A stretch of 51,843 nucleotides of DNA from an archaeon (GCA_018671515.1 JABHHN010000087.1:1-51843), one strand, 5' to 3'; numbered from the stretch's first letter, positions 16,023 to 23,071 are shown. Numbers and translations are program-made. The notes: generated from the letters alone by a model not told the origin.

Positions 16023-16974
16023 ATTAAAACTTTTATGTGGAAGCGCAAGCAAAAATTTAACTAGAGAAGTTGCAGACATTTTAGGAATAAAATCCTGTAA
16101 TGTCATATGCAAAAAATTCAAAGATACTGAAATCTATGTAAAAATTGATGAAAAAATAAGAGGAGAAGATTTATTTATCATTCAATCAGTAAATAATCCA
16201 GTAAATGATAATCTTATGGAATTACTAATCATGATTGATGCTGCAAAAAGAGCTTCAGCAGGAAGAATAAATGTTGTTATTCCCTATTTTGGATATGCAA
16301 GACAAGATAGAAAAGCCTCATCCAGAGAACCAATAACTGCAAAATTAGTAGCAAACCTTCTTGAGACTGCAGGTGCTGATAGAGTAATTACTGTCGATTT
16401 ACATGCAGATCAAATACAAGGCTTTTTTGACATACCGGTTGATCATTTCGTAGGTTACCCTTTATTTGCACAATATATAAGTGAAAAAAAATTAAAAGAT
16501 GTTGTAATAGTATCTCCTGATACAGGTTTTGCAAAAAAAGCTAGAAGAATTGGAAAATTACTAAATGTTCCTATTGCTATAGTTGATAAAAGAAGACCTA
16601 AACATAACAAATCTGTCGTTATGAATATTATTGGAGACGTAAAAGGAAAAAATGCAATAATAATTGATGATATAATTGATACTGCAGGAACAATCACTAA
16701 TGCAGCAGAAGCATTAAAAGAAAAAGGTGCAAAAAATGTTTTTATTTTTGCAACACATGCTGTTATGTCTGGAAATGCAGTCAAGAGATTAAATGATTGT
16801 GCAGCAAAAGAAGTAATTTTCACTAATACTATTGATATACCTAATGAAAAAAGATTTCCTAAATTAAAAGTTCTACACATATCCAAATTATTAGCAAAAA
16901 CTATCAAAGCAATCCATCTAAATAAATCATTAGGAAAATTATATACTTGGGAGAAGTTTGATAATGTCAGATAA
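16015..16974 (+). CDS. prs: Ribose-phosphate pyrophosphokinase (PRPP synthetase)
   Basis: A 319-residue enzyme that makes PRPP from ribose 5-phosphate and ATP, feeding nucleotide, His and Trp synthesis. Motifs: VIPYFGYARQDRKASSREPI near residue 87 (ATP/flexible loop), ITVDLHADQIQGFF near 128, VVIVSPDTGFAKKARR near 163 and the PRPP-binding loop AIIIDDIIDTAGTITNA near 217. Length is typical. It overlaps aIF6 by 8 nt and prefoldin alpha by 11 nt, so the three are coupled. The C-terminal tail (HLNKSLGKLYTWEKFDN) is slightly longer than many homologs. Confidence 0.95.
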   Translation: MTKLKLLCGSASKNLTREVADILGIKSCNVICKKFKDTEIYVKIDEKIRGEDLFIIQSVNNPVNDNLMELLIMIDAAKRASAGRINVVIPYFGYARQDRKASSREPITAKLVANLLETAGADRVITVDLHADQIQGFFDIPVDHFVGYPLFAQYISEKKLKDVVIVSPDTGFAKKARRIGKLLNVPIAIVDKRRPKHNKSVVMNIIGDVKGKNAIIIDDIIDTAGTITNAAEALKEKGAKNVFIFATHAVMSGNAVKRLNDCAAKEVIFTNTIDIPNEKRFPKLKVLHISKLLAKTIKAIHLNKSLGKLYTWEKFDNVR

Positions 16975-17371
16975 ATTAGTTGATCAACATAAGCAAGAAT
17001 TGTATTCTGAACTTCAGATGCTAGACCAGCAAATAAAACAAGTTCAAGTCCATATGGAAAAACTTGATGAGCAACTTGCTGAAATTGTATCTGTCAATGT
17101 TATACTTGAAGATATTAAAGATGTCAAAAAAGGCACAGAAACAATGGTTCCTATTGCTAATGGTGTTTATATAAAAACCAAGATTGAAGATACTGATGAC
17201 CTTCTTGTTAATGTTGGGGCGAATACTATTGTCTCAAAAAAAATTCCTGAAGTAAAAGAAATGATTTTACAGCAAGAGACCGAAATAAAAGGATATAAGG
17301 AAAAAATATTAGGTAATTTCCAAGTCTTAATCAAAAGAGTAGAAGATATCCAAGAAGAATTAAAGAAGTAA
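16964..17371 (+). CDS. pfdA: Prefoldin alpha subunit
   Basis: A protein of about 135 residues and the alpha type of the archaeal prefoldin chaperone, which catches unfolded proteins and hands them to the thermosome. Two long coiled-coil helices are visible (residues 5-45, LYSELQMLDQQIKQVQVHME; and 98-135, EVKEMILQQETEIKGYKEKI). They flank the beta hairpins VNVILEDIKDVKKGTETMVP and ANGVYIKTKIEDTDDLLVNV, which form the hexamer hub. The ATG at 16964 is preferred to a TTG two codons upstream because GGGAG sits about 10 nt before it. It overlaps the end of prs by 11 nt. No beta subunit gene is adjacent. Confidence 0.9.
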   Translation: MSDKLVDQHKQELYSELQMLDQQIKQVQVHMEKLDEQLAEIVSVNVILEDIKDVKKGTETMVPIANGVYIKTKIEDTDDLLVNVGANTIVSKKIPEVKEMILQQETEIKGYKEKILGNFQVLIKRVEDIQEELKK

Positions 17372-17553
17372 AAATATTTGTTCTTTTTCTTAAACTTATT
17401 TTCTCCATTTTTTAAAATAAAATATTCTATTAATTTATTATTAGTTTAAACATATAATCTCGCTTTGCGAGATACTTCCTTGCAAAGAGCAAAGCTCTAT
17501 GCTATATCTTTAAAATAATAACTTAAATGAAAAATAGTATTAAATATATTATA
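17372..17553. other. Intergenic stretch with a two-hairpin element
   Basis: No gene is seen. ATCTCGC (17457-17463) pairs perfectly with GCGAGAT (17467-17473) around TTT, and AGAGC (17486-17490) with GCTCT (17494-17498) around AAA. The text CTTCCTTGCAA...ATGCTATA around the second hairpin resembles the repeat at 40504-40593 (TTCCTTAGCAA...ATGCTATG), so this may be a short third member of that family. The rest is AT-rich spacer. Confidence 0.5.
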
Positions 17554-17633
17554 AAAATTAAAAAAATGCCTCGGCCGGTATCCTCATTAGCATTCGGAAA
17601 ACTCCTCGGCAAGAATTATTAAAATTAAAAAAA
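17554..17633 (-). repeat. Duplicated tRNA-Glu 3' end plus spacer unit
   Basis: Bases 17554-17578 repeat exactly 17621-17645, 67 bp away: the last 12 nt of tRNA-Glu (minus-strand CCGGCCGAGGCA) together with its T7 tract and the following AATTTT. Between the copies the minus strand reads GCCGAGGAG, 11 nt, CTAATGAGG, similar to the CCGGAGGAG...GACTAGGAG core beside tRNA-Ile. Confidence 0.8.
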
Positions 17634-17749
17634 TGCCTCGGCCGGGATTCGAACCCGGGTCACGGCCTATCTTTTAAAAAGACAGACCATATAAGTCAAC
17701 CTTTCTTAACGAAAGGGCCGTATGATTGGCCGGACTACACCACCGGGGC
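17634..17749 (-). tRNA. tRNA-Glu (UUC) with a 41-nt anticodon-loop intron
   Basis: The mature 75-nt tRNA folds as a normal cloverleaf with anticodon UUC and discriminator A73. Exon 1 is 17749-17710, the intron 17709-17669 and exon 2 17668-17634. The intron is at the canonical 37/38 site and forms a textbook BHB motif: anticodon stem CGGCC/GGCCG, central 4-bp helix CTTT/AAAG, and 3-nt bulges CG^T and AT^A. One acceptor pair is broken (C4 against A69). CCA is not encoded. A TATA box lies upstream and a T7 tract follows the 3' end. Confidence 0.95.
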
Positions 17750-17776
17750 ATATTTATAGTTAGAATTTACTTTTGT

Positions 17777-17785
17777 CTTATAAAG
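17777..17785 (-). promoter_or_regulatory. TATA box of tRNA-Glu
   Basis: CTTTATAAG on the minus strand is centred about 32 nt before the tRNA 5' end. That suits archaeal TBP binding with a few nucleotides of leader before RNase P cleavage. Confidence 0.5.
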
Positions 17786-17866
17786 ATTTCTAAAATTACT
17801 TGTAATTATTTATAAGTAGTAATATTTGGAAACATTTATATTTAAATTATTTTTTAATATATAATT

Positions 17867-19030
17867 ATGTCCAAAACAGATAATTTATTTTATGATGTAT
17901 GGCCTGGACTTAAAGCAGAATTACCTTCAGAAGAACATGAATTAATTATTGCTGGAGATGTAAGTGGAACAAATACAGCATTAAGTGTCTATACTGTTAA
18001 TTCAGAACTAGATTTAATTAAACAAATTTATTGGGCTAAAGCGAATACAAAAACAATAGATGGAAATTTTAATATAGCGTTAGACGATTTTCTTGAACTT
18101 GTAGATCTTCAAAAAGATGATATAAGCAGAATGGTTCTTGGAGTTGCTGGTCCAGTAAAAGATGAAGGAAGCCGTGTCCAATTAACAAATGGACCACAAG
18201 TATATGAACTTCAGGCAAACTCTTTTGGAATTGAAACTGCTTTAATTAATGATTTTGCAGCAAATGGTTTTGCCATAGCCGCTGCAGGAGAAAAAAAAAT
18301 TGATTTGGATTTTATACAATTAAAACATCTTGATGGTAAATACTATGAACCTGAACCACATGGTCAAATTGGTATCTTCGGACCTGGGACAGGGTGTGGT
18401 GTTGGTGCATTGAAATATAGTTCCGCAAATGTTTATGAACCTTTTGAATCTGAAATGGGTCATATTAGATTAGCAGCTGATAAAAAATTAATAAACTGGC
18501 TTAAAAAACAACCTGATCTTAAAGGTAAAATTGGAGACCACCCTCATATTGAATCTATAATGAGTGGACCAGGAATTCAAAGATTATTTAATTATTTTAG
18601 AGGATGGAATAGGAATAAAGAAACACGTGATTTTGATAGATTAGTTAAAATGAATGATGGTCCAAATTTTGTCGCATCATATGCCAAACTAAATGATAAT
18701 TCAATATCAAAGAAAGCAATGGATTATTTTTGGACACAATATGGGTTAGCTCTATACGATGTTGCTGCTGTAACAAAATCAACAGGTGGTCTTTGGATTG
18801 CTGGTGGAGTAATTAGAAATAATATTGAAAAAGTAAGAAATCAACCCGAAATAATTGATGAACATATTGAAAAATTATTAATGGAAGGAATAGATAGAGC
18901 AGGCACACAAAATCACTTAATTTCAAAGATGCCTGTTTATGCTATTACAGACGGATATTTAGGAATTAAAGGAGCAATGGCAGCAGCAGCAATTCCAAAA
19001 TATAATAAACAACTAAAATTCTACAAATAA
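17867..19030 (+). CDS. glk: Glucokinase (Glk family, ROK-unrelated)
   Basis: A 387-residue sugar kinase of the Glk (PF02685-type) family that phosphorylates glucose with ATP. Motifs: the phosphate-1 loop LIIAGDVSGTNTALSVY (residues 26-42; Ser replaces the usual second Gly of DxGGTN), VLGVAGPVKDE near 90, the catalytic Asp in TALINDFAANGFAIAA near 126, the ATP-binding GIFGPGTGCGVGAL near 165 and ESEMGHIRL near 190. The length exceeds the usual 320 or so because of an N-terminal extension and an insertion near 230-250. A TATA-like ATTTAAATTATT lies about 28 nt before the ATG. It is convergent with the next gene, 2 nt apart. Confidence 0.88.
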   Translation: MSKTDNLFYDVWPGLKAELPSEEHELIIAGDVSGTNTALSVYTVNSELDLIKQIYWAKANTKTIDGNFNIALDDFLELVDLQKDDISRMVLGVAGPVKDEGSRVQLTNGPQVYELQANSFGIETALINDFAANGFAIAAAGEKKIDLDFIQLKHLDGKYYEPEPHGQIGIFGPGTGCGVGALKYSSANVYEPFESEMGHIRLAADKKLINWLKKQPDLKGKIGDHPHIESIMSGPGIQRLFNYFRGWNRNKETRDFDRLVKMNDGPNFVASYAKLNDNSISKKAMDYFWTQYGLALYDVAAVTKSTGGLWIAGGVIRNNIEKVRNQPEIIDEHIEKLLMEGIDRAGTQNHLISKMPVYAITDGYLGIKGAMAAAAIPKYNKQLKFYK

Positions 19031-19031
19031 T

Positions 19032-19910
19032 TTACTTCGTTCTCCAATGAAGCATCTTACCATCCATAAAACATTCAATCATTCCAATCTTCTTCAGATA
19101 AGAAAGATATGCCTTAATTATTGATATATTCAAAAAATATTGTTGAATTGTGACATAAAGATCATATTTTTGAGAAATATATTTTAAAACACCTTCAACT
19201 GTATTTTTTTCTTTTAAAAATTCTACAATACATTCATTTACTTCATTTATTCTCTCAATATTTTTTTGTATGTCTAATTTTGCCTCTTCTTTCGTTCTTA
19301 ATCCACCATGTGTAAGAACATAAAAATCATAATTTGTATCTTGAAGTTTATTTAAAGAATTTAATGTGTCTTCTACGTCATATAAATATGGAACTTTATA
19401 TTTATTTAAAATTGATTCTGGAAAAAATGAATCACTTGCATATAAAACATTATCAGAAGTTGCTACAGCAATCATATTCATACTGTGTCCCTTAACATTT
19501 ATTATATCTAAATCTCCAAATTTACCTTCTTTTATGATTTCATCTACTCTTGACTCTTGTGCCATGAAGAACTTGTTTTTGAGTTCTTCTATAGGACTTG
19601 CACCATAAAGATATATTGGTTCAAATATTGGATTTTTTATGATTGTTGATTCTAATTTGGGTGCATATACAATGCAACCTGGATTTCTATCCAAAATCAA
19701 AGAATTTCCTCCAAAATGATCACCATGAGAATGTGTTATAATTATTGATTTTACCAAAACATCCATCTCTTTTAGTAAATTATCTACTTTTTTTGCATAA
19801 TCTGAGTCAATACCTGTATCAATTAAAGTAGCACTTCCATCTTTTATATAGATTCCAATGCAACCTCTAGAATTATAAAAATAAGAATTCCCTTTAATTT
19901 TTATTAACAT
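19032..19910 (-). CDS. Metallo-beta-lactamase-fold hydrolase with C-terminal winged helix
   Basis: A 292-residue protein. The MBL domain (1-205) shows the metal-binding motif ITHSHGDHFGGN near residue 60, GHSMNMIAV near 141 (third His), VLYASDSFFPE near 155 (bridging Asp) and YVLTHGG near 200. The C-terminal part (about 230-292, LKYISQKYDLYVTIQQYFLN, ending KMLHWRTK) looks like a small winged helix, as in MBL proteins of the LACTB2/CPSF-like type where it covers the active site. Substrate unknown; it may be a thioester or a nucleic-acid phosphate. It overlaps no neighbour but is convergent with glk. Confidence 0.85.
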   Translation of the reverse strand: MLIKIKGNSYFYNSRGCIGIYIKDGSATLIDTGIDSDYAKKVDNLLKEMDVLVKSIIITHSHGDHFGGNSLILDRNPGCIVYAPKLESTIIKNPIFEPIYLYGASPIEELKNKFFMAQESRVDEIIKEGKFGDLDIINVKGHSMNMIAVATSDNVLYASDSFFPESILNKYKVPYLYDVEDTLNSLNKLQDTNYDFYVLTHGGLRTKEEAKLDIQKNIERINEVNECIVEFLKEKNTVEGVLKYISQKYDLYVTIQQYFLNISIIKAYLSYLKKIGMIECFMDGKMLHWRTK

Positions 19911-19939
19911 CTTTTTATATGAAAATCAATTAATGTTTT

Positions 19940-20386
19940 TTAATTAATTGATTTTTTTACAGGATTTCCATTTGCTAAAGTAAATTCCATCCATGAATTT
20001 TCAGCACAATTTGCAACAAGAGATTCATTTAATATTGATACACTACATCCTTCTCCACTAATGAAACTTGCTCCATCATATAGAAGGTTATTTACCAAAA
20101 AATAATCCAGAACTAAAATTCCTTCATCAACATTTTCTATCCTTAATGTCCTTATTGATTTTGGGATCTGAATTATCTGTTCTTGAAAATAACCATCTCC
20201 TATCCATATCCTGTTTTGATCAAAATCTATATTTCCTTTCAAATCAAATCCTATTATTCTCATCCTAGCTTGAATTCCATCTTCATACATTGCACTTATG
20301 CTTAAAACTGCTGTCTTTCCTGCATAAACTACAGAAATACAAAGAATTGTCATAATAATTATTGTAAAAATTGATTTGTTTTTCAT
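19940..20386 (-). CDS. Secreted protein of unknown function
   Basis: A 148-residue protein with a cleavable signal peptide (MKNKSIFTIIIMTILCISVV, then YAGK) and a beta-rich mature domain of about 125 residues. No lipobox is present. Two Cys in the last third (GEGCSVSILNESLVANCAEN) are spaced for a disulfide. GGTGGG lies 6 nt before the ATG. It is followed 29 nt later by the MBL-fold gene in the same direction, so they may be cotranscribed. No family recognised. Confidence 0.6.
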   Translation of the reverse strand: MKNKSIFTIIIMTILCISVVYAGKTAVLSISAMYEDGIQARMRIIGFDLKGNIDFDQNRIWIGDGYFQEQIIQIPKSIRTLRIENVDEGILVLDYFLVNNLLYDGASFISGEGCSVSILNESLVANCAENSWMEFTLANGNPVKKSIN

Positions 20387-20485
20387 TTAATCCCACCTAT
20401 ATTCATTTAATTATTTTAAAGTTTATAAGTTTTATCTTGAAGAGTAACCAAGTTCAAATTAATGATAATAAAAAATCAAATTATG

Positions 20486-20616
20486 AAAAAATGATGGGCC
20501 CAGGCGGATTTGAGCTAAAAACTATGTTTTTGCTCCTAGTCGAACTTAAGGTTCTCCTCCGGAACAAGTTCAAATCCTAATTTATTATAAAATGTAATCT
20601 GACGAGAAAAAAATGA
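20486..20616 (-). repeat. Duplicated tRNA-Ile 3' end plus structured unit
   Basis: Bases 20486-20513 repeat 20608-20635 exactly at a distance of 122 bp: the tRNA-Ile 3' end from the T-loop to A73, plus its terminator Ts. Between the copies (plus strand) are a hairpin GAGC(T)AAAAAC-TAT-GTTTTTGCTC (20513-20536), CCTAGTCG (20535-20542), a hairpin GAAC/GTTC (20542-20554), CTCCTCCGGAA (20554-20564) and GTTCAAATCC (20568-20577). The last is an inverted copy of the tRNA T-arm relative to the tRNA strand. Confidence 0.85.
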
Positions 20617-20750
20617 TGGGCCCAGGCGGATTTGAACCGCCGACCACTAGCTTTCTTAGAAATGTTGCTAGTAGCGTCATATAAGACTAGCGCTCTATTG
20701 TCCAACCCTGCAAATTAATGCAAAAGGCTCCCAGACTAAGCTATGGGCCC
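20617..20750 (-). tRNA. tRNA-Ile (UAU) with two introns, one in the D-loop
   Basis: The mature 74-nt tRNA has a fully paired cloverleaf with anticodon UAU, read from loop CTTATAA. Exons are 20750-20731, 20697-20680 and 20652-20617. The first intron (20730-20698, 33 nt) interrupts the D-loop after the GG pair. It forms a BHB with central helix GTCT/GGAC and bulges GG^G and AA^T; removal restores AGTCTGGTAGAGC. The second (20679-20653, 27 nt) is at 37/38, with central helix CTTA/TAAG and bulges TA^T and AA^A. Most archaea read AUA with an agmatidine-modified CAU tRNA; UAU is rare and known from Nanoarchaeum and Korarchaeum. Confidence 0.93.
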
Positions 20751-20861
20751 AATTGTTTTTAGGAGAAATATAGTTTCTTTTTAAATTTTCCTCAAAGTGC
20801 ATGATTTTTTAAGATAAAAACTCTCAAAAAATATAACATTCAAAATTCTTAGAATATTTAA

Positions 20862-20945
20862 TGCGGAGTGCAGGGTTCGAACCTGCGTAAGCACTAAGCT
20901 AATGGGTCCTAAGCCCATCCCGTTTGACCGCTCCGGCAACTCCGC
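20862..20945 (-). tRNA. tRNA-Leu (UAG)
   Basis: An 84-nt class II tRNA without intron. The acceptor GCGGAGT pairs with ACTCCGC; anticodon loop CTTAGGA gives UAG; the long variable arm and discriminator A73 fit leucine. No CCA is encoded. Unlike the other three tRNAs here, its 3' flank shows no duplicated tail. Confidence 0.95.
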
Positions 20946-21076
20946 GTCTATGAAACAAATTTTATCTCTAAAACTTGCTTTGATTACGGAGAATGCGTTC
21001 ATATAAAAATATTATGGTTGAGAGTTTAACAAATTCAAAAAAATATATATTTTCATCTCCATTCATAATTTATACA

Positions 21077-21367
21077 ATGGAATTACATGAACCTTATTAT
21101 GAAAAACATATACTTGTATGTGTGATTGATAAAAGTGCTACTGGAAAAAACAGCTGTGGACCAAAAGACGCAGAAGAGATATGGAAAAAATTAAAATCAT
21201 ATGTCAAAGAAAACAACCTTAAAGCTAAAATTAGAGTATCAAAAACTTATTGTCTAGACCTATGTTCACATGGACCTATAGTTACAATATACCCTGAAAA
21301 TACAGTTTATAAGCAAGTTAAATTAAGTGATGTAGAAGAAATAATTAAAAAACATTTAATTAATTGA
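21077..21367 (+). CDS. Thioredoxin-like 2Fe-2S ferredoxin
   Basis: A protein of about 96 residues of the thioredoxin-fold [2Fe-2S] family (NuoE/NADH-dehydrogenase 24 kDa-like). The ligand pattern is visible: Cys in HILVCVIDKSATGKNSCGPK and Cys-x3-Cys in KTYCLDLCSHGPIVTIYPEN, followed by the usual YxxVxxxDVEEII end. It would carry single electrons in the cytosol. The start at 21077 (MELHEPYYEKH) is chosen over an ATG-like start at 20993 because a TATA stretch (AAAAAATATATATTTT) lies about 30 nt before 21077, and the extra residues overlap the promoter. The partner is unknown. Confidence 0.85.
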   Translation: MELHEPYYEKHILVCVIDKSATGKNSCGPKDAEEIWKKLKSYVKENNLKAKIRVSKTYCLDLCSHGPIVTIYPENTVYKQVKLSDVEEIIKKHLIN

Positions 21368-21383
21368 AAAGGTTAAAAAAAAA

Positions 21384-21572
21384 TTAATTTTTGGTAAGAA
21401 CTTTTTTTCCAGTCTTTTTCCAATTATAATCTCTTATTCTAGCAGAAACACCAAATCCACATGATGAACACTTTTTCTTTTTCATGTGATAAGCTTTCTT
21501 TCCGCATCTTCTACAGTGCATATGTGTGGTCTTTCCTGACCTTTTTCCCTGTGCAGCTGTTCCTGTTCCCAT
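21384..21572 (-). CDS. rpl37e: Ribosomal protein eL37 (L37e)
   Basis: A 62-residue zinc-ribbon protein of the archaeal large ribosomal subunit. It starts [20 protein letters not shown] and carries four Cys in two CxxC pairs ([10 protein letters not shown] and CSSCGFG), then the characteristic [13 protein letters not shown]. Complete length. It sits 10 nt downstream of lsm on the same transcript, a gene pair that is widely conserved in archaea. Confidence 0.97.
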   Translation of the reverse strand: MGTGTAAQGKRSGKTTHMHCRRCGKKAYHMKKKKCSSCGFGVSARIRDYNWKKTGKKVLTKN

Positions 21573-21582
21573 TTTATTTTAC

Positions 21583-21807
21583 CTATTGTGGCATTATTAA
21601 AATAATTGTGTCTCCTCTTAAAAAGATTGTACCTAACTTTCTTTTTATTTCTCCATCAACTATTTCTTCTGCTTCGTTTAAAACTATATTTATATGAATA
21701 TCAAATGATGCTAAATTACCTGCAAATTTTTTACCGTTCTTTAATTCAATTGTTACTCTTTTATTTCTTGCCCTGTTCAGAGCATCTAGTGGTCTTGCGT
21801 TTTCCAT
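21583..21807 (-). CDS. LSm/Sm-like archaeal protein (SmAP)
   Basis: A 74-residue Sm-fold protein that forms heptameric rings binding U-rich RNA. The Sm1 motif is VTIELKNGKKFAGNLASFDI followed by HINIVLNEAEE; the Sm2 motif is LGTIFLRGDTIILI. The N-terminus RPLDALNRARNKRV is typical of SmAP1. GAGGTG upstream of the ATG supports the start. It is cotranscribed with rpl37e. In an organism with such A/T-rich transcripts it may act in small-RNA or tRNA-end processing; that is inference. Confidence 0.95.
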   Translation of the reverse strand: MENARPLDALNRARNKRVTIELKNGKKFAGNLASFDIHINIVLNEAEEIVDGEIKRKLGTIFLRGDTIILIMPQ

Positions 21808-22027
21808 TTGTCTTACACCTCAAAAATATAAAAATAGTCTACTGAATTTGGAATTGATTTATAAAACTTACTATAAAATACCGTCTTAAATTTATTATTT
21901 TTTAGAGATATTTAAAAAAAATTACATTATTAAAAAATAAAAAATCAAATTTAATCCGTTTTTTCATGAATTAGATTTATTAATAAATAGAATACATTTA
22001 AATTTTAATATTTACTCCTCCAATACA

Positions 22028-22609
22028 ATGTCACTTAGAGTTAATAAAAAAGTTCAAGAAGGAATCAAAAAAAGATATAAACCTCTAGTCATCAAAAAAC
22101 AACACATTATGATTGCATTTATAATCTTGATAATCTCTTTTTTTATAGATATAAAAAGAATCATAGTACTTGTTGCATTATGTGTAATAAATACAATATT
22201 ATTATCTTTAGATAGATATATCAGTTTGCCTGTTGATCTTGAATTCTCAACATTTTCAGCAATTTCTTTTGCAATAGTATATGATTTAAAATGGGGTCTT
22301 GTTGCAGGAATCCTTACAAAAGTAGTAACAATGGCTTATAATGCAAATGTTAGAGCTGATCACTTTTTTATGATGGGTGGATATTCAATGGCAGCAGTAA
22401 TTGCAGCAATCATGACACCTGGATTTAATATTATAACAATAGGCATTGTAGCAACAATTATTGTAAATATATACATTGTATTTGTTTCAATATATATTAC
22501 AAATCTTTATCCTGTTGAAATTATCATGTATGGTTTTTCTAATTTTATGTTCAATATATTCCTCTTTGTAGCATTTAGTGAGCCACTTCTATTTATCATG
22601 GGATTATGA
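22028..22609 (+). CDS. Polytopic membrane protein, ECF S-component-like
   Basis: A 193-residue protein with a basic N-terminal tail and about five or six hydrophobic helices: 27-45, 47-65, 72-90, 94-110, 117-137 and 140-165. The middle part (FSAISFAIVYDLKWGLVAGI, then MAYNANVRADHFFMMGGYSM) has the small-residue-rich look of ECF-type substrate-binding subunits or MreD-like proteins, but no diagnostic motif allows a firm call. It has no ATPase partner nearby. A TATA-like TAAATTTTAATATTTAC lies about 20-30 nt before the ATG. Confidence 0.55.
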   Translation: MSLRVNKKVQEGIKKRYKPLVIKKQHIMIAFIILIISFFIDIKRIIVLVALCVINTILLSLDRYISLPVDLEFSTFSAISFAIVYDLKWGLVAGILTKVVTMAYNANVRADHFFMMGGYSMAAVIAAIMTPGFNIITIGIVATIIVNIYIVFVSIYITNLYPVEIIMYGFSNFMFNIFLFVAFSEPLLFIMGL

Positions 22610-22658
22610 AATTAAAGATAATTTTAAAAAAGAAGTAAATTTTCAATTCAATTAGTAC

Positions 22659-22742
22659 GCCAGTGTCGCATAACCTGGTATTGCGCTGGCCTTGAGAGCC
22701 AGTTTCCTTTGGGAATTCCCAGTTCAAATCTGGGCGCTGGCG
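22659..22742 (+). tRNA. tRNA-Ser (UGA)
   Basis: An 84-nt class II tRNA with no intron. The acceptor GCCAGTG pairs with CGCTGGC; anticodon stem CTGGC/GCCAG; loop CTTGAGA gives anticodon UGA; the long variable arm and discriminator G73 fit serine. No CCA is encoded. A T5 tract follows immediately and is part of the repeated unit downstream. Confidence 0.95.
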
Positions 22743-23071
22743 TTTTTATTCTAAAAACTTATCTACAGATTTGAACACACAGTCACTATTGTTCCTGTGC
22801 CTAGTCGTATAGTTTGCTTTGCAAATTATACTCCTCCGGAATCTGGGCGCTGGCGTTTTTATTCTAAAAACTTATCTACAGATTTGAACACACAGTCACT
22901 ATTGTTCCTGTGCCTAGTCGTATAGTTTGCTTTGCAAATTATACTCCTCCGGAATCTGGGCGCTGGCGTTTTCTTTAATCCAAAGGATTAGAGATTTGAA
23001 AACATTTTTTTTGTTTTCATATTTTTAATTCTAAAAAAACTTATCTACAGATTTGAACACTGAATCTCTAA
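22727..23071 (+). repeat. Tandem units carrying copies of the tRNA-Ser 3' end
   Basis: A 113-bp unit beginning at AATCTGGG in the tRNA T-arm (22727) is repeated at 22840 and begun again at 22953. Each full unit holds the tRNA tail plus T5, an inverted T-arm CAGATTTGAAC (22766-22776), a CACAG/CTGTG hairpin, CCTAGTCG (22800-22807), a 10-bp hairpin TATAGTTTGC-TTT-GCAAATTATA and CTCCTCCGGAA. The two full units look identical. The third is disrupted by TAATCC/GGATTA and GAAAAC/GTTTTC hairpins inside a 9-bp inverted repeat (TTAGAGATT 22988, AATCTCTAA 23063). Confidence 0.9.

Noticed and set aside
16455-16907. 150-residue minus-strand frame within prs
   Set aside because: It is antisense to the PRPP-binding region of prs; the hydrophobic composition follows from the complement of the coding strand.
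20486-20513. Second tRNA-Ile gene
   Set aside because: Only the 3' third of the tRNA is present; there is no 5' half or anticodon arm nearby, so it cannot make a tRNA.
22727-22970. Regular 113-bp tandem repeats as a CRISPR array
   Set aside because: Repeat units are identical along their whole length with no distinct spacers, they contain the tRNA end, and no cas operon is present.
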